A DNA stretch of 64,000 nucleotides from an uncultured Bacteroidales bacterium. GTDB taxonomy: Bacteria; Bacteroidota; Bacteroidia; Bacteroidales; F082. Below, piece after piece: positions 52,304 through 61,631 of the stretch; position 1 is the first letter of the stretch; each line of letters opens with the position of its first letter. The stretch is from NCBI GenBank assembly GCA_905233445.1, contig CAJOEP010000001.1, positions 62,001 to 126,000 on the forward strand, in the 5' to 3' direction. The notes under the pieces are model-generated. The model did not search any database. It saw only the letters and a list, made by a program, of their open reading frames with translations, and had not been told where the DNA came from. The translations under genes and the position numbers were made by a program.

Positions 52304-52374
52304 TTTTTAATGCCATTTGCAGAAATGCGACCTACCACAGGGTACTGTGAGCATTTCGAAAATGGCATTAAAAA
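52304..52374. repeat. Imperfect inverted repeat between dusB and the HigA-like gene
   Basis: TTTTTAATGCCATTT-AATGC (52304-52329) faces GCATTT-AAATGGCATTAAAAA (52351-52374) around CGACCTACCACAGGGTACTGTGA. It can fold into a stem of about 20 bp and could end the HigBA-like transcript just before the dusB promoter. Confidence 0.6.
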
Positions 52375-52724
52375 TGTATCTTATTTTTTGTATTTTTGCC
52401 GTAAGGATGCTGTTCTTCGGCCACTTTTAAGCAATCTTCATTAGCAAAATCATATTGCTTTCTTGCAATCATAATTATGTCTTCACCAAGAGCTGAGCTT
52501 ATGTGTGAAATAGTGCTTATCGTGAAATTATGCCTTCCGGTAAGCCATTTGCTTATCTCCGATTCGCGTTTGCCAAGTTTGTTGGCCAAATCACGACGAG
52601 TCATGCCTTTTTGTTTCAGCACTTCAACTATTCGTTCGGCAATAGCAAACGACAGCTCGAATTCTGCCATACGATCTTCGGGTATTTCAGCCAAACATTC
52701 TCTGAATAATTTGTTCTGTATCAT
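52368..52724 (-). CDS. XRE family HTH protein, HigA-like antitoxin
   Basis: 118 aa with a helix-turn-helix (MTRRDLANKLGKRESEISKWLTGRHNFTISTISHISSALGEDII, about 40-83). The N-terminal stretch (FRECLAEIPEDRMAEFELSFAIAERI) is that of Bacteroidota HigA-like antitoxins encoded after their toxin. It overlaps the toxin-like gene by 4 nt. It would neutralise the toxin and repress the pair. Confidence 0.82.
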   Translation of the reverse strand: MIQNKLFRECLAEIPEDRMAEFELSFAIAERIVEVLKQKGMTRRDLANKLGKRESEISKWLTGRHNFTISTISHISSALGEDIIMIARKQYDFANEDCLKVAEEQHPYGKNTKNKIHF

Positions 52725-53200
52725 ATCTCAAATACTGTTTTATCAATTCCAGTAATAATATTGTTCTCAACTTTCACATTTCCTGATCTCATTGCTTCTT
52801 TCAACAATTTGTCAAACTTCTGAAGGTCTAAAACGTAACCGCTCAACTTTTCATCTTCTTGGTAAGTCCTTGTCGTTTTTTCTCCGCCATTGCCTAATAT
52901 CAAAATCTGATCTGAAATTCTGAGGCAGTACAACCTTAAACTTCTCGCATCAATTGACAACGCACAAAGATTGTCATTCATTTTGCTTTCAGTTCTGAAA
53001 AACCTTTCCAAAGCACCTTGTTCTATAATCTTTTTCAAAGCGAAAATAATTGTCTGAAAATCCTTGTTCAACCTTGCATTATCCTTAAATTCCGCAAGAA
53101 ATCTTTCAAATTCGCTTTTGTCGTTTCCCTCAAAACTAATAGAATACAAACAAACTATTTTGTTTTGTTCAATTGTTTTTAATGTCATTTTTTTAGTCAT
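52721..53200 (-). CDS. RelE/HigB-like toxin
   Basis: 159 aa from the ATG at 53200 (MTKKMTLKTIEQN); the longer ORF start reads through the promoter. The body (FERFLAEFKDNARLNKDFQTIIFALKKIIEQGALERFFRTESKMNDNLCALSI, then SLRLYCLRISDQILILGNGGEKTTRTYQEDEKL) follows the RelE/HigB-like layout, ending with LDLQKFDKLLKEA. Toxin-first gene order and a 4-nt overlap with the XRE gene fit a HigBA-type pair, presumably a ribosome-dependent mRNA-cutting toxin. A TATATTTG box (53222-53229, minus) lies 21 nt upstream. Confidence 0.75.
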   Translation of the reverse strand: MTKKMTLKTIEQNKIVCLYSISFEGNDKSEFERFLAEFKDNARLNKDFQTIIFALKKIIEQGALERFFRTESKMNDNLCALSIDARSLRLYCLRISDQILILGNGGEKTTRTYQEDEKLSGYVLDLQKFDKLLKEAMRSGNVKVENNIITGIDKTVFEI

Positions 53201-53382
53201 AGCTTCACAAATTTTAGCTTGCAAATATACTAATAATTTTTCAAACTTCACTTAAAAGTGAAATATTTTTTATAAAATAATCCTAAACCTGAAACATTTT
53301 TCGTTTCGGTTCTTGCTGCAAAGTTACAAAATTTTTCGGATTAAGTGAAGGCTTAGATAAAAATAATTTCAATGATATGCAA

Positions 53383-53406
53383 AGAGACGGCCATTCGACC
53401 GTCTCT
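53383..53406. repeat. Palindrome AGAGACGG-CCATTCGA-CCGTCTCT
   Basis: 8-bp arms around 8 nt, downstream of the 420-aa membrane protein gene on the minus strand. A diverged member of the GAGACG/CGTCTC family; possible terminator. Confidence 0.55.
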
Positions 53407-53441
53407 TCATGATGATTTTTAAACTTTTTATAACTGTAAAA

Positions 53442-54704
53442 TCATTTCTTCCCAAGTTTTCCCTTAACATCGGCTCTTATTGAACTCCAGTCGTAATTAC
53501 GACGCAAACCGACAACTGTTGAGTATGTCATGATGAATGCACTCGCGATGGCGGCTATGAAGAGCGCGGCGAGTATCATCAAAGCCTGAACACCCCATTG
53601 CATGATCTGTCCGGCCATGTCGGCTTCTCGTTCCTTGTGGCCGTCGCTGTAGGTGACAATGTAATCCGGCACATCAGGCATGAACAGCGCACCAAAGAAC
53701 AAGCCGGTGGCAATACTGTAGGCAATTTTCTTGATGCCTCCGAGAATCTTCGCTTCCAGTCGATGGCGTGTCTCCATCCAGCCGTACGGACGGTCGGCAT
53801 AGATGTACAAAGGAATCATTATGATGAAAATCCAGATCCAGATAGTGTACTTGCGGGCTTCTTTACGATAGCCGTTGCGAATCTTTTTAGCTTCTTTTTT
53901 AGCTATTTTATGTACGTCATCGTAATCGGCGTTGCAGATTTCTTGTCCTTTTTCCAAAGCCTCATCAGCATGTTTCTGTGCCGTTTTTTTAAGATCTTTA
54001 TAATAATTTCTGGTGCTTCGTTTTGAAGCTGTATCGATTATCGATTGACATTTATTAACGCCAAAAGGACCGTCAATATTGACATCATAAATGCCTCTGT
54101 GCATTTCTGCAGTCATCGCTTTGAAACTATTTGCATTGGCAAAACGTTTTTCGTCACGATAATATATATGTTTGCCTTCTACTTCATCCCATGAAATGGT
54201 AGTGTCTTGCTCTGTCCAGGATTTATCGACCTGATTGTAGATTTTGTCCCAATTTTTAGCTTTTTCACGAGGTTCTTTCCTGAAATAATTCAAGATAAAT
54301 AAGCCCAAAATCACACCAAGAATAATCATCCACGAGAAGTTGTAGTGACGTTTTTTCGACCAGTCGATGATGTAGCGAACTTCGTCGATTTGATCTTTAA
54401 GTTCGGTGTCGTTGTGATCCTGAATCTTGGCTTCAGCCTGATTGAGCAGGTCTTCCATCTCCAAAGTCTCTTCCAAACTGACTGGATAAACGTCGTCGAT
54501 AGGCACCTCGTGGCCCTTTTTGTCTTTCTTAGTTATGTGCGACGAAGTTGTCACCGCTTGCCACAGTAAATCATAAGCCTCGCGGTTGTCTTTTGAAGCT
54601 TCTTCCTTTGCTTTGATGTCTTCTGGAGTGAACGACACGTAACCTTCCTGACAAGCTTTGTCGCCAGTGGGTTTTTCGTTTTTTTTCTTGCTAAAAAGTC
54701 CCAT
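53442..54704 (-). CDS. Membrane protein of unknown function
   Basis: 420 aa, no signal peptide. The charged N-terminus (MGLFSKKKNEKPTGDKA..., about 1-120) precedes one helix (WMIILGVILGLFILNYF, about 125-142), a charged segment rich in Lys (about 145-290), then three or four helices (IWIWIFIIMIPLYIYA; ATGLFFGALFMP; ALMILAALFIAAIASAFIM). I recognise no family. It follows the SUMF1-like lipoprotein gene by 16 bp, so they may be cotranscribed. Confidence 0.65.
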   Translation of the reverse strand: MGLFSKKKNEKPTGDKACQEGYVSFTPEDIKAKEEASKDNREAYDLLWQAVTTSSHITKKDKKGHEVPIDDVYPVSLEETLEMEDLLNQAEAKIQDHNDTELKDQIDEVRYIIDWSKKRHYNFSWMIILGVILGLFILNYFRKEPREKAKNWDKIYNQVDKSWTEQDTTISWDEVEGKHIYYRDEKRFANANSFKAMTAEMHRGIYDVNIDGPFGVNKCQSIIDTASKRSTRNYYKDLKKTAQKHADEALEKGQEICNADYDDVHKIAKKEAKKIRNGYRKEARKYTIWIWIFIIMIPLYIYADRPYGWMETRHRLEAKILGGIKKIAYSIATGLFFGALFMPDVPDYIVTYSDGHKEREADMAGQIMQWGVQALMILAALFIAAIASAFIMTYSTVVGLRRNYDWSSIRADVKGKLGKK

Positions 54705-54720
54705 GTTTCATGTGATTTAA

Positions 54721-55545
54721 TTATTCAATAGTTCGAGCTAGACGTACAGAGAAACCTTGATGTATATTTTCTCTTTGATCCCAATAAACAAATCCATCTC
54801 CGAAAATCACAGAACGAGAGTTGACTGGTCCGGAGCCTGTGCATTTCCAATAATAACCGCTTGTGCCGGCTTTGATAACGTCTTTTTCGTTACGATAGCC
54901 CGCAGCAGGGAGGAAAATGGCGCCGTTAGCCTCAAATTTTTCGGTCCACACCTTTTGTAAAATGCGGTTGCTGCCGAAACTTGCATCTTCTTTATTTGGC
55001 TCGTTTAACGGATAACCAAATGTTGACCAGCTGTCAGGAAGCAAAATAAGGCCATTCACACCATTTACAATAGCTTTGGCATATAAAATACCGCTTGATG
55101 TCTTGCGGGTCTCGAAAATATAGTTCCATTCATCTTGTGACAATGTAAACCAATTGTAGTCCTCGCCGTTTATGATAGTGTTTTTACCCCAATCGTTGAA
55201 TGATGTATAGTCTTCCCAATAATGATTTTTATATTTAAAAGGAGCGTTGCCTGTTCCCCAACCGAATAAATCTATCCAATCTTCATTGTCATCTGAAATT
55301 CTACTATTGGCATCGCCCATGTAATCCCATTGGTTTTCGGCGAAACGCCATGTATTGGTAGATGCTTGATACTGTAAGTTGCCTTTTGCAAAAAACACTT
55401 TTGTGTTTGCTGATACAGAAAATGCGCCTTTTTCAACGCCTGGATTGCCGGTATTAAGTCCTGCGGTTAAATCAGTCAAGCTGCTGCAGCTCAACATTGC
55501 CATTGCGACGAACGCAATAAGCCCAAATTGTTTAAGTGCTTTCAT
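54721..55545 (-). CDS. Lipoprotein with a SUMF1/FISUMP-like fold
   Basis: 274 aa with a lipoprotein signal (MAMLSCSSLTD). The body (FSVSANTKVFFAKGNLQYQASTNTWRFAENQWDYMGDAN, LTQDEWNYIFETR-type WFTLSQDEWNYIFETR, ILLPDSWS, GAIFLPAAGYR, GYYWKCTG, SVRLAR) is a large Bacteroidales protein group with a formylglycine-generating-enzyme-like C-terminal fold (Fibrobacter 'FISUMP'-type). No catalytic Cys pair of true FGE is seen, so it is likely a binding or structural surface protein. It lies upstream of the 420-aa membrane protein. Confidence 0.7.
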   Translation of the reverse strand: MKALKQFGLIAFVAMAMLSCSSLTDLTAGLNTGNPGVEKGAFSVSANTKVFFAKGNLQYQASTNTWRFAENQWDYMGDANSRISDDNEDWIDLFGWGTGNAPFKYKNHYWEDYTSFNDWGKNTIINGEDYNWFTLSQDEWNYIFETRKTSSGILYAKAIVNGVNGLILLPDSWSTFGYPLNEPNKEDASFGSNRILQKVWTEKFEANGAIFLPAAGYRNEKDVIKAGTSGYYWKCTGSGPVNSRSVIFGDGFVYWDQRENIHQGFSVRLARTIE

Positions 55546-55631
55546 ATTAATAGTATTTTAGTGAATAATTAGTTAAATCAGTCAAAATCGCAATACAAAG
55601 TTCCTTATTATTTTAATTATTGAAATTTCGT

Positions 55632-55716
55632 TGTGTAAAAATGCAGTTTGCTTTGCGTAAGAAAAAGGGTTTTGAGTCGTCAATGCGTAAAAATGAAATT
55701 GCAATACGTAAAAAAC
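55632..55716. promoter_or_regulatory. Four direct repeats TG(C/T)GTAAAAATG upstream of the AraC gene
   Basis: TGTGTAAAAATG (55632), TGCGTAAGAAA (55654), TGCGTAAAAATG (55684) and TACGTAAAAAAC (55705) are spaced 22, 30 and 21 nt apart. They lie between a lipoprotein (minus) and the AraC-type regulator (plus), a typical operator position. Confidence 0.45.
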
Positions 55717-55759
55717 GACGTCTAATAATTGAAATTTGAATTATAATAGGAAAAAATTG

Positions 55760-55767
55760 TAATTTTG
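55760..55767 (+). promoter_or_regulatory. -7 box abutting the start of the split AraC gene
   Basis: TAATTTTG, then CAAAT, then ATG (55773): 5 nt between. TTTG at 55735-55738 could be the -33 element. Confidence 0.5.
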
Positions 55768-55772
55768 CAAAT

Positions 55773-56854
55773 ATGAATAGTGACTCAGTATATATCATGT
55801 TGCTTTGCTTTGTTTCAGGCATTGCGCAATGTGCCTTGATGGGATGCGGGATATACATGCTCAAACACCATTGCAACTACCAGTTCCAGAAGGTCTTTGC
55901 TGTTACGTTGCTACTGCATTCAATCGGCTTTTTTAACAATTTTTGGTGGTGGCGTGCAGCGATTTGTCATGTGCCGATTTCATTAATACACTTCTTTTGC
56001 TTTTCGATTATGTGATCGTTGGAGGCTACATAATTTTCGGAATCTCATTGGTCTTGCCTAACCGCTATAAACTATCGCAACTGATGATGTTCGAGATCCC
56101 TTTTGTTGGAGCAATGGTGTTATTTGCCATTACCCAAAGTCCGAAAGTGTTGCCTGCCGTTCAGATATTTACCTTGTTTATTTCGGTAATTTTAATGGTC
56201 TATTTGTATAAGTCCATAAAGAAATATACCAAAATGCTCGAGAACAATGTGAGCAATTTAGAGTATTTCGACCTCCGTTGGAGTGCAATTTTGATTACCT
56301 TGTTTTTCGCATACCAACTGCTGTGGTCCGGTGACAGTCTGTCACAGCAAAATTGGTTTGCCGAGCAGGAAGGCGATTACAGCTTGATTTTTGACTCAGC
56401 ATATTGCCTCGTTTCCATAGCATTTGTGATTTATGTCATGCATAAAATAATCACCCAGAAGGTGTTTGTTTTGAGAAATCAGGTTGACAAGGATCCTTAT
56501 TATAAAACTTTGTCTGCCAAAGACATTGAGTTTATCATACGCGAAATGCGATATTATCGCGACAGCACGCTGACATTGCAGAAGTTGGCGCAGTTGTTGG
56601 GAACAAACCGGCAGTACCTTAGCAACTACATCAACCAAGAGCGCCATATGACTTTCTACGAATACATCAATGAGTTCCGTTTGGAAGAGGCCAAGGTTAT
56701 TTTGGAAAGTAAAAACTCTGAAAGCCAGCAATCCTTGGAAGACATATCGGTCATGGTTGGCTTCAACTCATACTCCACGTTTTTGCGCTCGTTTAAGAGC
56801 AAGTACGGAAAAACTCCATCGAAGTATCTATTTGAAAGGAGTTCATGTGTTTAA
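55773..56854 (+). pseudogene. Membrane-anchored AraC family regulator, frameshifted
   Basis: Two ORFs make one gene. The first (55773-56015) gives MNSDSVYIMLLCFVSGIAQ and two membrane helices. The second, in a different frame (readable from about 55943), continues with ADFINTLLLLFDYVIVGGYIIFG, more helices to about residue 185, then an AraC-type double HTH (LQKLAQLLGTNRQYLSNYINQERHMTFYEYINEFRLEEAKVIL ... VGFNSYSTFLRSFKSKYGKTPSKY). The break falls at CTTTTTTAACAATTTTTGG (55929-55946), where a one-base change would restore the frame. It may be a true mutation, a sequencing error, or frameshift switching. Regulated genes unknown; a four-copy direct repeat lies upstream. Confidence 0.75.
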
Positions 56855-56870
56855 CATGAAGAATTTTTCG

Positions 56871-56878
56871 TATTTTTG
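56871..56878 (+). promoter_or_regulatory. mfd -7 box abutting the start codon
   Basis: TATTTTTG, then CCCCC, then GTG (56884): 5 nt between. TTTA at 56850-56853 is a possible -33 element. Confidence 0.5.
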
Positions 56879-56883
56879 CCCCC

Positions 56884-59800
56884 GTGAAAGAAAATCCTAT
56901 CTCATATTATAAAGACGACGCTCGAATATTTCAACTCGTTGATTATCTTAATGATAAGAAGAATGTGTTTTGCAAGGGCATCGTCGGCTCGGCTAAGGCT
57001 TTCGCTGTGGCGGCGGCGTTCGAGAAGCTCGGCGGACAGCATTTTGTGGTGTGTCCAGATAAAGAAAGTGCGGCGTATTTCTACAACGACCTCGAGAATA
57101 TCTTCGGCGAACGCGAGCAGGACTACGCCAAGAAGATGATTCTGTTCTATCCGACCTCGTACAAACGTCCGTATGAGCCGGAGAAGCCCGATAACACCTA
57201 TATCTTGTCGCGAACCGAGGTTTTGCAAAGGGTTTCGACATCCGAGCGCAAGACGATAATCGTCTCTTACCCGGAAGCATTGAGCGAGAAGATTGTCACC
57301 CGTAAGATATTGAGCAAGAATACTTTGAAACTTGCGGTGGGCGAGAAGGTCGATATGGATTTCGTCACCGACACCCTGCTGGAATACAACTTCGAGCATG
57401 TCGATTTTGTGGTTGAGCCAGGTCAGTTTGCGATTCGTGGCGGCATCGTCGATGTGTTTTCTTTCGCCAACGACTACCCATATCGTATCGTTTTTGATTT
57501 CGACGAAGTGGAGTCGATTCGTTCGTTCAATCCTGTCGACCAGCTCTCGATTGAGAAGCTGCAACGCATAGTTTTGCTGCCAAATCTTCAGGACCATAAC
57601 CTTTCGGAAGAGCGTGAGACGATATTCCAATATCTTCAGAATCAGACGGTTATGTGGCTCGACGAGACCGATTTTCTGAAAGAGAGAATCGATGCCGAGT
57701 ATAAAAAAGCTGTCGATGCCTACGAAAATTCTGAAGAAAACGAGAACCTGAAATCGCCTGAGACTTTATTCGCGCAAAGTGATGAACTTCTTACGCAACT
57801 TGATGATTTTAAATCGGTTACGTTTGAAACATATTCCGATTCGGTGGGGAAGGAGATTGTGGAATTCAACATCACCAGTCAGCCTGTGTTCAACAAGAAC
57901 TTCGAGATGTTGCAAAACACCATTAACTCGTTGAAAGACAGAGGCTACCGCATACTTTTCTTCTCCGAAAGCAAGCGCCAGCTCGAGCGAATTCAGAGCA
58001 TTTTGAACGATTTGCAGCAGAAGGACGAGTCGAACCACGACTTCACACCTATATTATATTCCATCCAGGCAGGTTTTGTCGACAACGACCAGAGGCTGTG
58101 CTGCTTTACCGACCACCAGATTTTTGAGCGTTACCACCGTTTCCATCTCCGTGAAGGTTTTGCAAGCAGTCAGGCGCTGACAATCAAAGAGTTATACGAT
58201 TTGAAACCTGGCGATTATGTCACTCATATCGACCACGGTATCGGACGTTTCGACGGTCTGGAAATTATCGACCACAACGGAAAACAGCAGGAAGCGCTGC
58301 GTTTAATCTATCAAAACGGCGATTTGCTTTACGTGAGCATCCACTCGTTAAATAGAATTTCGAAATATTCGAGTAAAGATGGCGCTGAACCTTCGTTGAG
58401 CAAACTCGGCTCGAACGCTTGGAACAAGCTGAAAGCAAAGACGAAGAGCAAGGTCAAGGACATCGCACGCGAGCTCATAAAACTCTACGCTGAGCGTAAG
58501 AATTCGAAGGGCTTCCAGTTTATGCCGGATACTTATCTACAGACCGAGCTCGAGGCGTCGTTTATGTACGAGGACACTCCCGACCAGCTCAAAGCGACCA
58601 TCGATGTGAAGCGCGATATGGAGAAGGAATCGCCGATGGACCGTCTCGTGTGCGGTGATGTTGGTTTCGGAAAGACCGAGGTGGCAATTCGTGCCGCGTT
58701 CAAGGCGGTCAGCGACTCGAAACAGGTGGCTGTTTTGGTGCCGACAACGGTGCTTGCACTTCAGCATTTCCATACGTTTTCGAGCCGTTTGAAAGGCTTC
58801 CCGGTCACCATCGATTACATGAACCGTTTCAAGACCGCCAAGGAGCAGAAAAAGACTCTCGAAGAGGTCAAAGCCGGTAGAATAGATATATTAATAGGTA
58901 CTCATCGAATCATCAGTAAAGATGTGGAGTTCAAGGACTTAGGTCTCTTGATAATCGACGAGGAACAAAAATTCGGCGTTTCCGCAAAGGAGAAGCTGAA
59001 ACAGATGAAAACCAATGTCGATACCCTCACTTTGACAGCTACTCCAATCCCGAGAACGTTACAGTTTTCTATGATGGGCGCTCGCGACATGAGCATCATC
59101 ACCACTCCGCCGCCAAACAGATATCCGGTCGAGACCGAACTACGTTCGTTCTCTCCTGATGTGATAAGAGACGCCATACAGTACGAGCTCGCGCGCGACG
59201 GACAGGTGTTTTTCGTGCACAACCGCATTCAAAACATCATGGAGGTTTACGACATGATTATCAGCTGCGTGCCGGGCGCGAAGGTGGCTGTGGGTCACGG
59301 TCAGATGGAGGGCGACAAGCTCGAACAGATAATGCTCGACTTTATCGACGGCAAGTACGACGTGCTTCTCTGCACCACGATTATCGAGGCTGGACTGGAT
59401 ATTCCGAATGCCAACACCATCATCATCAACGATGCGCACAAATATGGACTGAGCGACCTGCATCAGCTGCGCGGTAGGGTGGGGCGTTCCAACAAAAAGG
59501 CGTTCTGCTACCTCCTCACACCTCCGCTTGCGATGCTCAGCGACGAGGCTCAGAAACGTTTGAGAGCCTTAGAGGAATTCTCCGATTTAGGCAGCGGCTT
59601 CAACATCGCAATGCGCGACCTCGACATCCGTGGAGCCGGCAACCTGCTTGGTGCCGAGCAGAGCGGTTTCATCAACGATATCGGCTTCGAGACCTATCAT
59701 AAAATCCTCGACGAGGCCATCATGGAGCTCAAGGAAAACGAGTTCAAAGACCTGTTCGAGAAGCCCGAAGAAGAGAAAAAATACGTCCGCGAGTGCGCCA

Positions 59801-60246
59801 TCGAGTCGGATCTGGAGATACTTCTTCCGAACGAGTACGTCGATTCATCAGCTGAGCGTATCAGTCTTTACAACGAGCTCGATCATATTGAAAATGAAGA
59901 AGGTTTGATGCGCTTCACCGACAACCTCATCGACCGTTTCGGTGAACTTCCGCCGCAGGCTAACGACCTTTTGAATACCGTAAGATTACGCTGGATTGCC
60001 CGTGACCTCGGATTCGAGAAAATTGTCCTCAAAAAAGGCGATATGACTTGTTATTTCCTGCAAGATCAGGAGTCAGATTACTTCAAAACCGAGACTTTCA
60101 ACAAAATCATCCGTTACGCTTCCGACCATCTGAAACGTTGTCAGTTTAAGGAGCAAAACGGCAAGAATATATTGATTTTCAAAGTCGTTGACAGGGTGAA
60201 AGACGCACTTGAATTGTTGCGAGAAATCTCAAATTCAGATAAATAA
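56884..60246 (+). CDS. mfd: Transcription-repair coupling factor
   Basis: A 1120-aa SF2 translocase that removes stalled RNA polymerase and recruits UvrA. It has UvrB-homology domains (about 1-330), an RNA polymerase interaction domain (LKPGDYVTHIDHGIGRFDGLEII, about 440-500), a helicase core (Walker A GDVGFGKTEVA, LIIDEEQKFG, GRVGRSNKKAFCYLL) and a C-terminal TRCF domain. It starts at GTG 56884; the next in-frame ATG would cut the UvrB-like region. The track's shadow ORFs on the minus strand are not genes. It stands 30 bp after the split AraC gene. Confidence 0.97.
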   Translation: MKENPISYYKDDARIFQLVDYLNDKKNVFCKGIVGSAKAFAVAAAFEKLGGQHFVVCPDKESAAYFYNDLENIFGEREQDYAKKMILFYPTSYKRPYEPEKPDNTYILSRTEVLQRVSTSERKTIIVSYPEALSEKIVTRKILSKNTLKLAVGEKVDMDFVTDTLLEYNFEHVDFVVEPGQFAIRGGIVDVFSFANDYPYRIVFDFDEVESIRSFNPVDQLSIEKLQRIVLLPNLQDHNLSEERETIFQYLQNQTVMWLDETDFLKERIDAEYKKAVDAYENSEENENLKSPETLFAQSDELLTQLDDFKSVTFETYSDSVGKEIVEFNITSQPVFNKNFEMLQNTINSLKDRGYRILFFSESKRQLERIQSILNDLQQKDESNHDFTPILYSIQAGFVDNDQRLCCFTDHQIFERYHRFHLREGFASSQALTIKELYDLKPGDYVTHIDHGIGRFDGLEIIDHNGKQQEALRLIYQNGDLLYVSIHSLNRISKYSSKDGAEPSLSKLGSNAWNKLKAKTKSKVKDIARELIKLYAERKNSKGFQFMPDTYLQTELEASFMYEDTPDQLKATIDVKRDMEKESPMDRLVCGDVGFGKTEVAIRAAFKAVSDSKQVAVLVPTTVLALQHFHTFSSRLKGFPVTIDYMNRFKTAKEQKKTLEEVKAGRIDILIGTHRIISKDVEFKDLGLLIIDEEQKFGVSAKEKLKQMKTNVDTLTLTATPIPRTLQFSMMGARDMSIITTPPPNRYPVETELRSFSPDVIRDAIQYELARDGQVFFVHNRIQNIMEVYDMIISCVPGAKVAVGHGQMEGDKLEQIMLDFIDGKYDVLLCTTIIEAGLDIPNANTIIINDAHKYGLSDLHQLRGRVGRSNKKAFCYLLTPPLAMLSDEAQKRLRALEEFSDLGSGFNIAMRDLDIRGAGNLLGAEQSGFINDIGFETYHKILDEAIMELKENEFKDLFEKPEEEKKYVRECAIESDLEILLPNEYVDSSAERISLYNELDHIENEEGLMRFTDNLIDRFGELPPQANDLLNTVRLRWIARDLGFEKIVLKKGDMTCYFLQDQESDYFKTETFNKIIRYASDHLKRCQFKEQNGKNILIFKVVDRVKDALELLREISNSDK

Positions 60247-60266
60247 ATTTTAAATACTAAAGCATA

Positions 60267-61631
60267 ATGCAGCAAGACAGAACTTTAGAATTGGAAACGA
60301 AAAGCATTGGCGCTCTGTTACTTATGTATGCATTGCCGTCGGTAGTGAGTCAGGTTATATCATCGGTTTACAACATTTGTGACCGTATTTTCATCGGACA
60401 CGGAGTGGGCGCGCTCGCCATTGCGGGATTGGCCATCACTTTGCCAATCATCAATATCATTCACGCTTTTGGCGCTTTGATTGGTGTTGGAGCAGGGGCT
60501 AGGATGTCGATAGTTTTGGGCAAGAAAGACATCAACTGGGCTGAGAATATCCTCGGCAACAGCGTCATTTTCACCGTCGTGTTGAGCGGACTGGTTATGC
60601 TGTTATCCTATATTTTCCTTGATAAAATATTGTTTGCATTTGGTGCGACAGCCGAAACTGTGGCTTACGCCCGCGAATATATGGTCATTGTGCTTCCGGG
60701 TATGTTTCTGACCACCATGGCGTTCAACCTCGTCTCGCTGATGCGTGCATCGGGCTATCCGAATCAGTCGATGATAGTGCTCGTGTCGGGTGCAGTGCTC
60801 AATATCGGTCTCGACGCACTGTTTATCTTTGTCTTCCATTTGGGAATAGCAGGTGCCGCTTGGGCTACCACCATCTCGATGACGTTTGCCAGCTTCCTTG
60901 CGATGTTGCATTTCATAAAACGCGACTCGTTCATCCGCTTCCGTCGTCACGGATTTCAGCCCAAGGGCTATATCTTCAAGAATATCTTCATGATAGGAAT
61001 GAGTCCGTTCCTGATGAACGTGGCAGCTGCCGGCGTGGTTGCCATTCTGAACAAACAACTCATAAAATACGGCAGCGATATGGCGGTGGGTGCTTACGGC
61101 ATCGCCAACAGTTTCATCATGATTATGATTATGGTCATCCTCGGAGTGTGCATGGGAATGCAGCCAATCGCGGGCTACAACTATGGTGCAGGTCATCCCG
61201 ACAGGCTCAAACGCGTTTACATCTTAACGATGAAAGTTTGCGTTTTGTTAGGTATTGTCACTGCCATAATCGGTTGCACTATGCCTCGCATCATCTCGAT
61301 GGCGTTCACCAGCGACACGCTCTTGCTCGACATCTCGCAGATGGCCTTGCCTTACATCACCGTGATGACTCCGCTCATCGCCTTCACCATCGTCAACTCC
61401 AACTTCTTCCAGAGTATCGACAAACCATGGATTGCCATAGTCACCAGCCTCTCGCGCCAGGTCATCTTCCTCATCCCGATGATGTACCTCATGCCAATAA
61501 TTTTCCGCGACCTTGGCTTTGATAGCCTCGACGGCGTGTTCTGCTCATGCACGGTCTCCGATGTTTTCGGTGCAATTCTGGCGCTGGTTTTGATGCTTAC
61601 ACAAAGGAAGGTGTTCAGGTACACTATTTAA
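60267..61631 (+). CDS. MATE family efflux transporter
   Basis: A 454-aa inner-membrane antiporter with about 12 helices in two six-helix halves, starting with LLLMYALPSVVSQVISSVYNICDRIFIGHGVGALAIAGLAI, a clear MATE N-terminus (DinF/NorM superfamily). The second half starts at about residue 235 (MIGMSPFLMNVAAAGVVAIL). It exports cationic drugs or metabolites using Na+ or H+; the ligand is not defined. Starts 20 bp after mfd and converges on the TPR/HTH gene with an 8-nt overlap. Confidence 0.93.
   Translation: MQQDRTLELETKSIGALLLMYALPSVVSQVISSVYNICDRIFIGHGVGALAIAGLAITLPIINIIHAFGALIGVGAGARMSIVLGKKDINWAENILGNSVIFTVVLSGLVMLLSYIFLDKILFAFGATAETVAYAREYMVIVLPGMFLTTMAFNLVSLMRASGYPNQSMIVLVSGAVLNIGLDALFIFVFHLGIAGAAWATTISMTFASFLAMLHFIKRDSFIRFRRHGFQPKGYIFKNIFMIGMSPFLMNVAAAGVVAILNKQLIKYGSDMAVGAYGIANSFIMIMIMVILGVCMGMQPIAGYNYGAGHPDRLKRVYILTMKVCVLLGIVTAIIGCTMPRIISMAFTSDTLLLDISQMALPYITVMTPLIAFTIVNSNFFQSIDKPWIAIVTSLSRQVIFLIPMMYLMPIIFRDLGFDSLDGVFCSCTVSDVFGAILALVLMLTQRKVFRYTI

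Noticed and set aside
52391-52398. TATTTTTG box on the plus strand
   Set aside because: It lies antisense to the end of the HigA-like gene and no plus-strand gene follows; probably chance in AT-rich sequence.
60603-61196. 197-aa minus-strand ORF opposite the MATE gene
   Set aside because: Shadow ORF with His/Glu-rich low-complexity reading; no domain.
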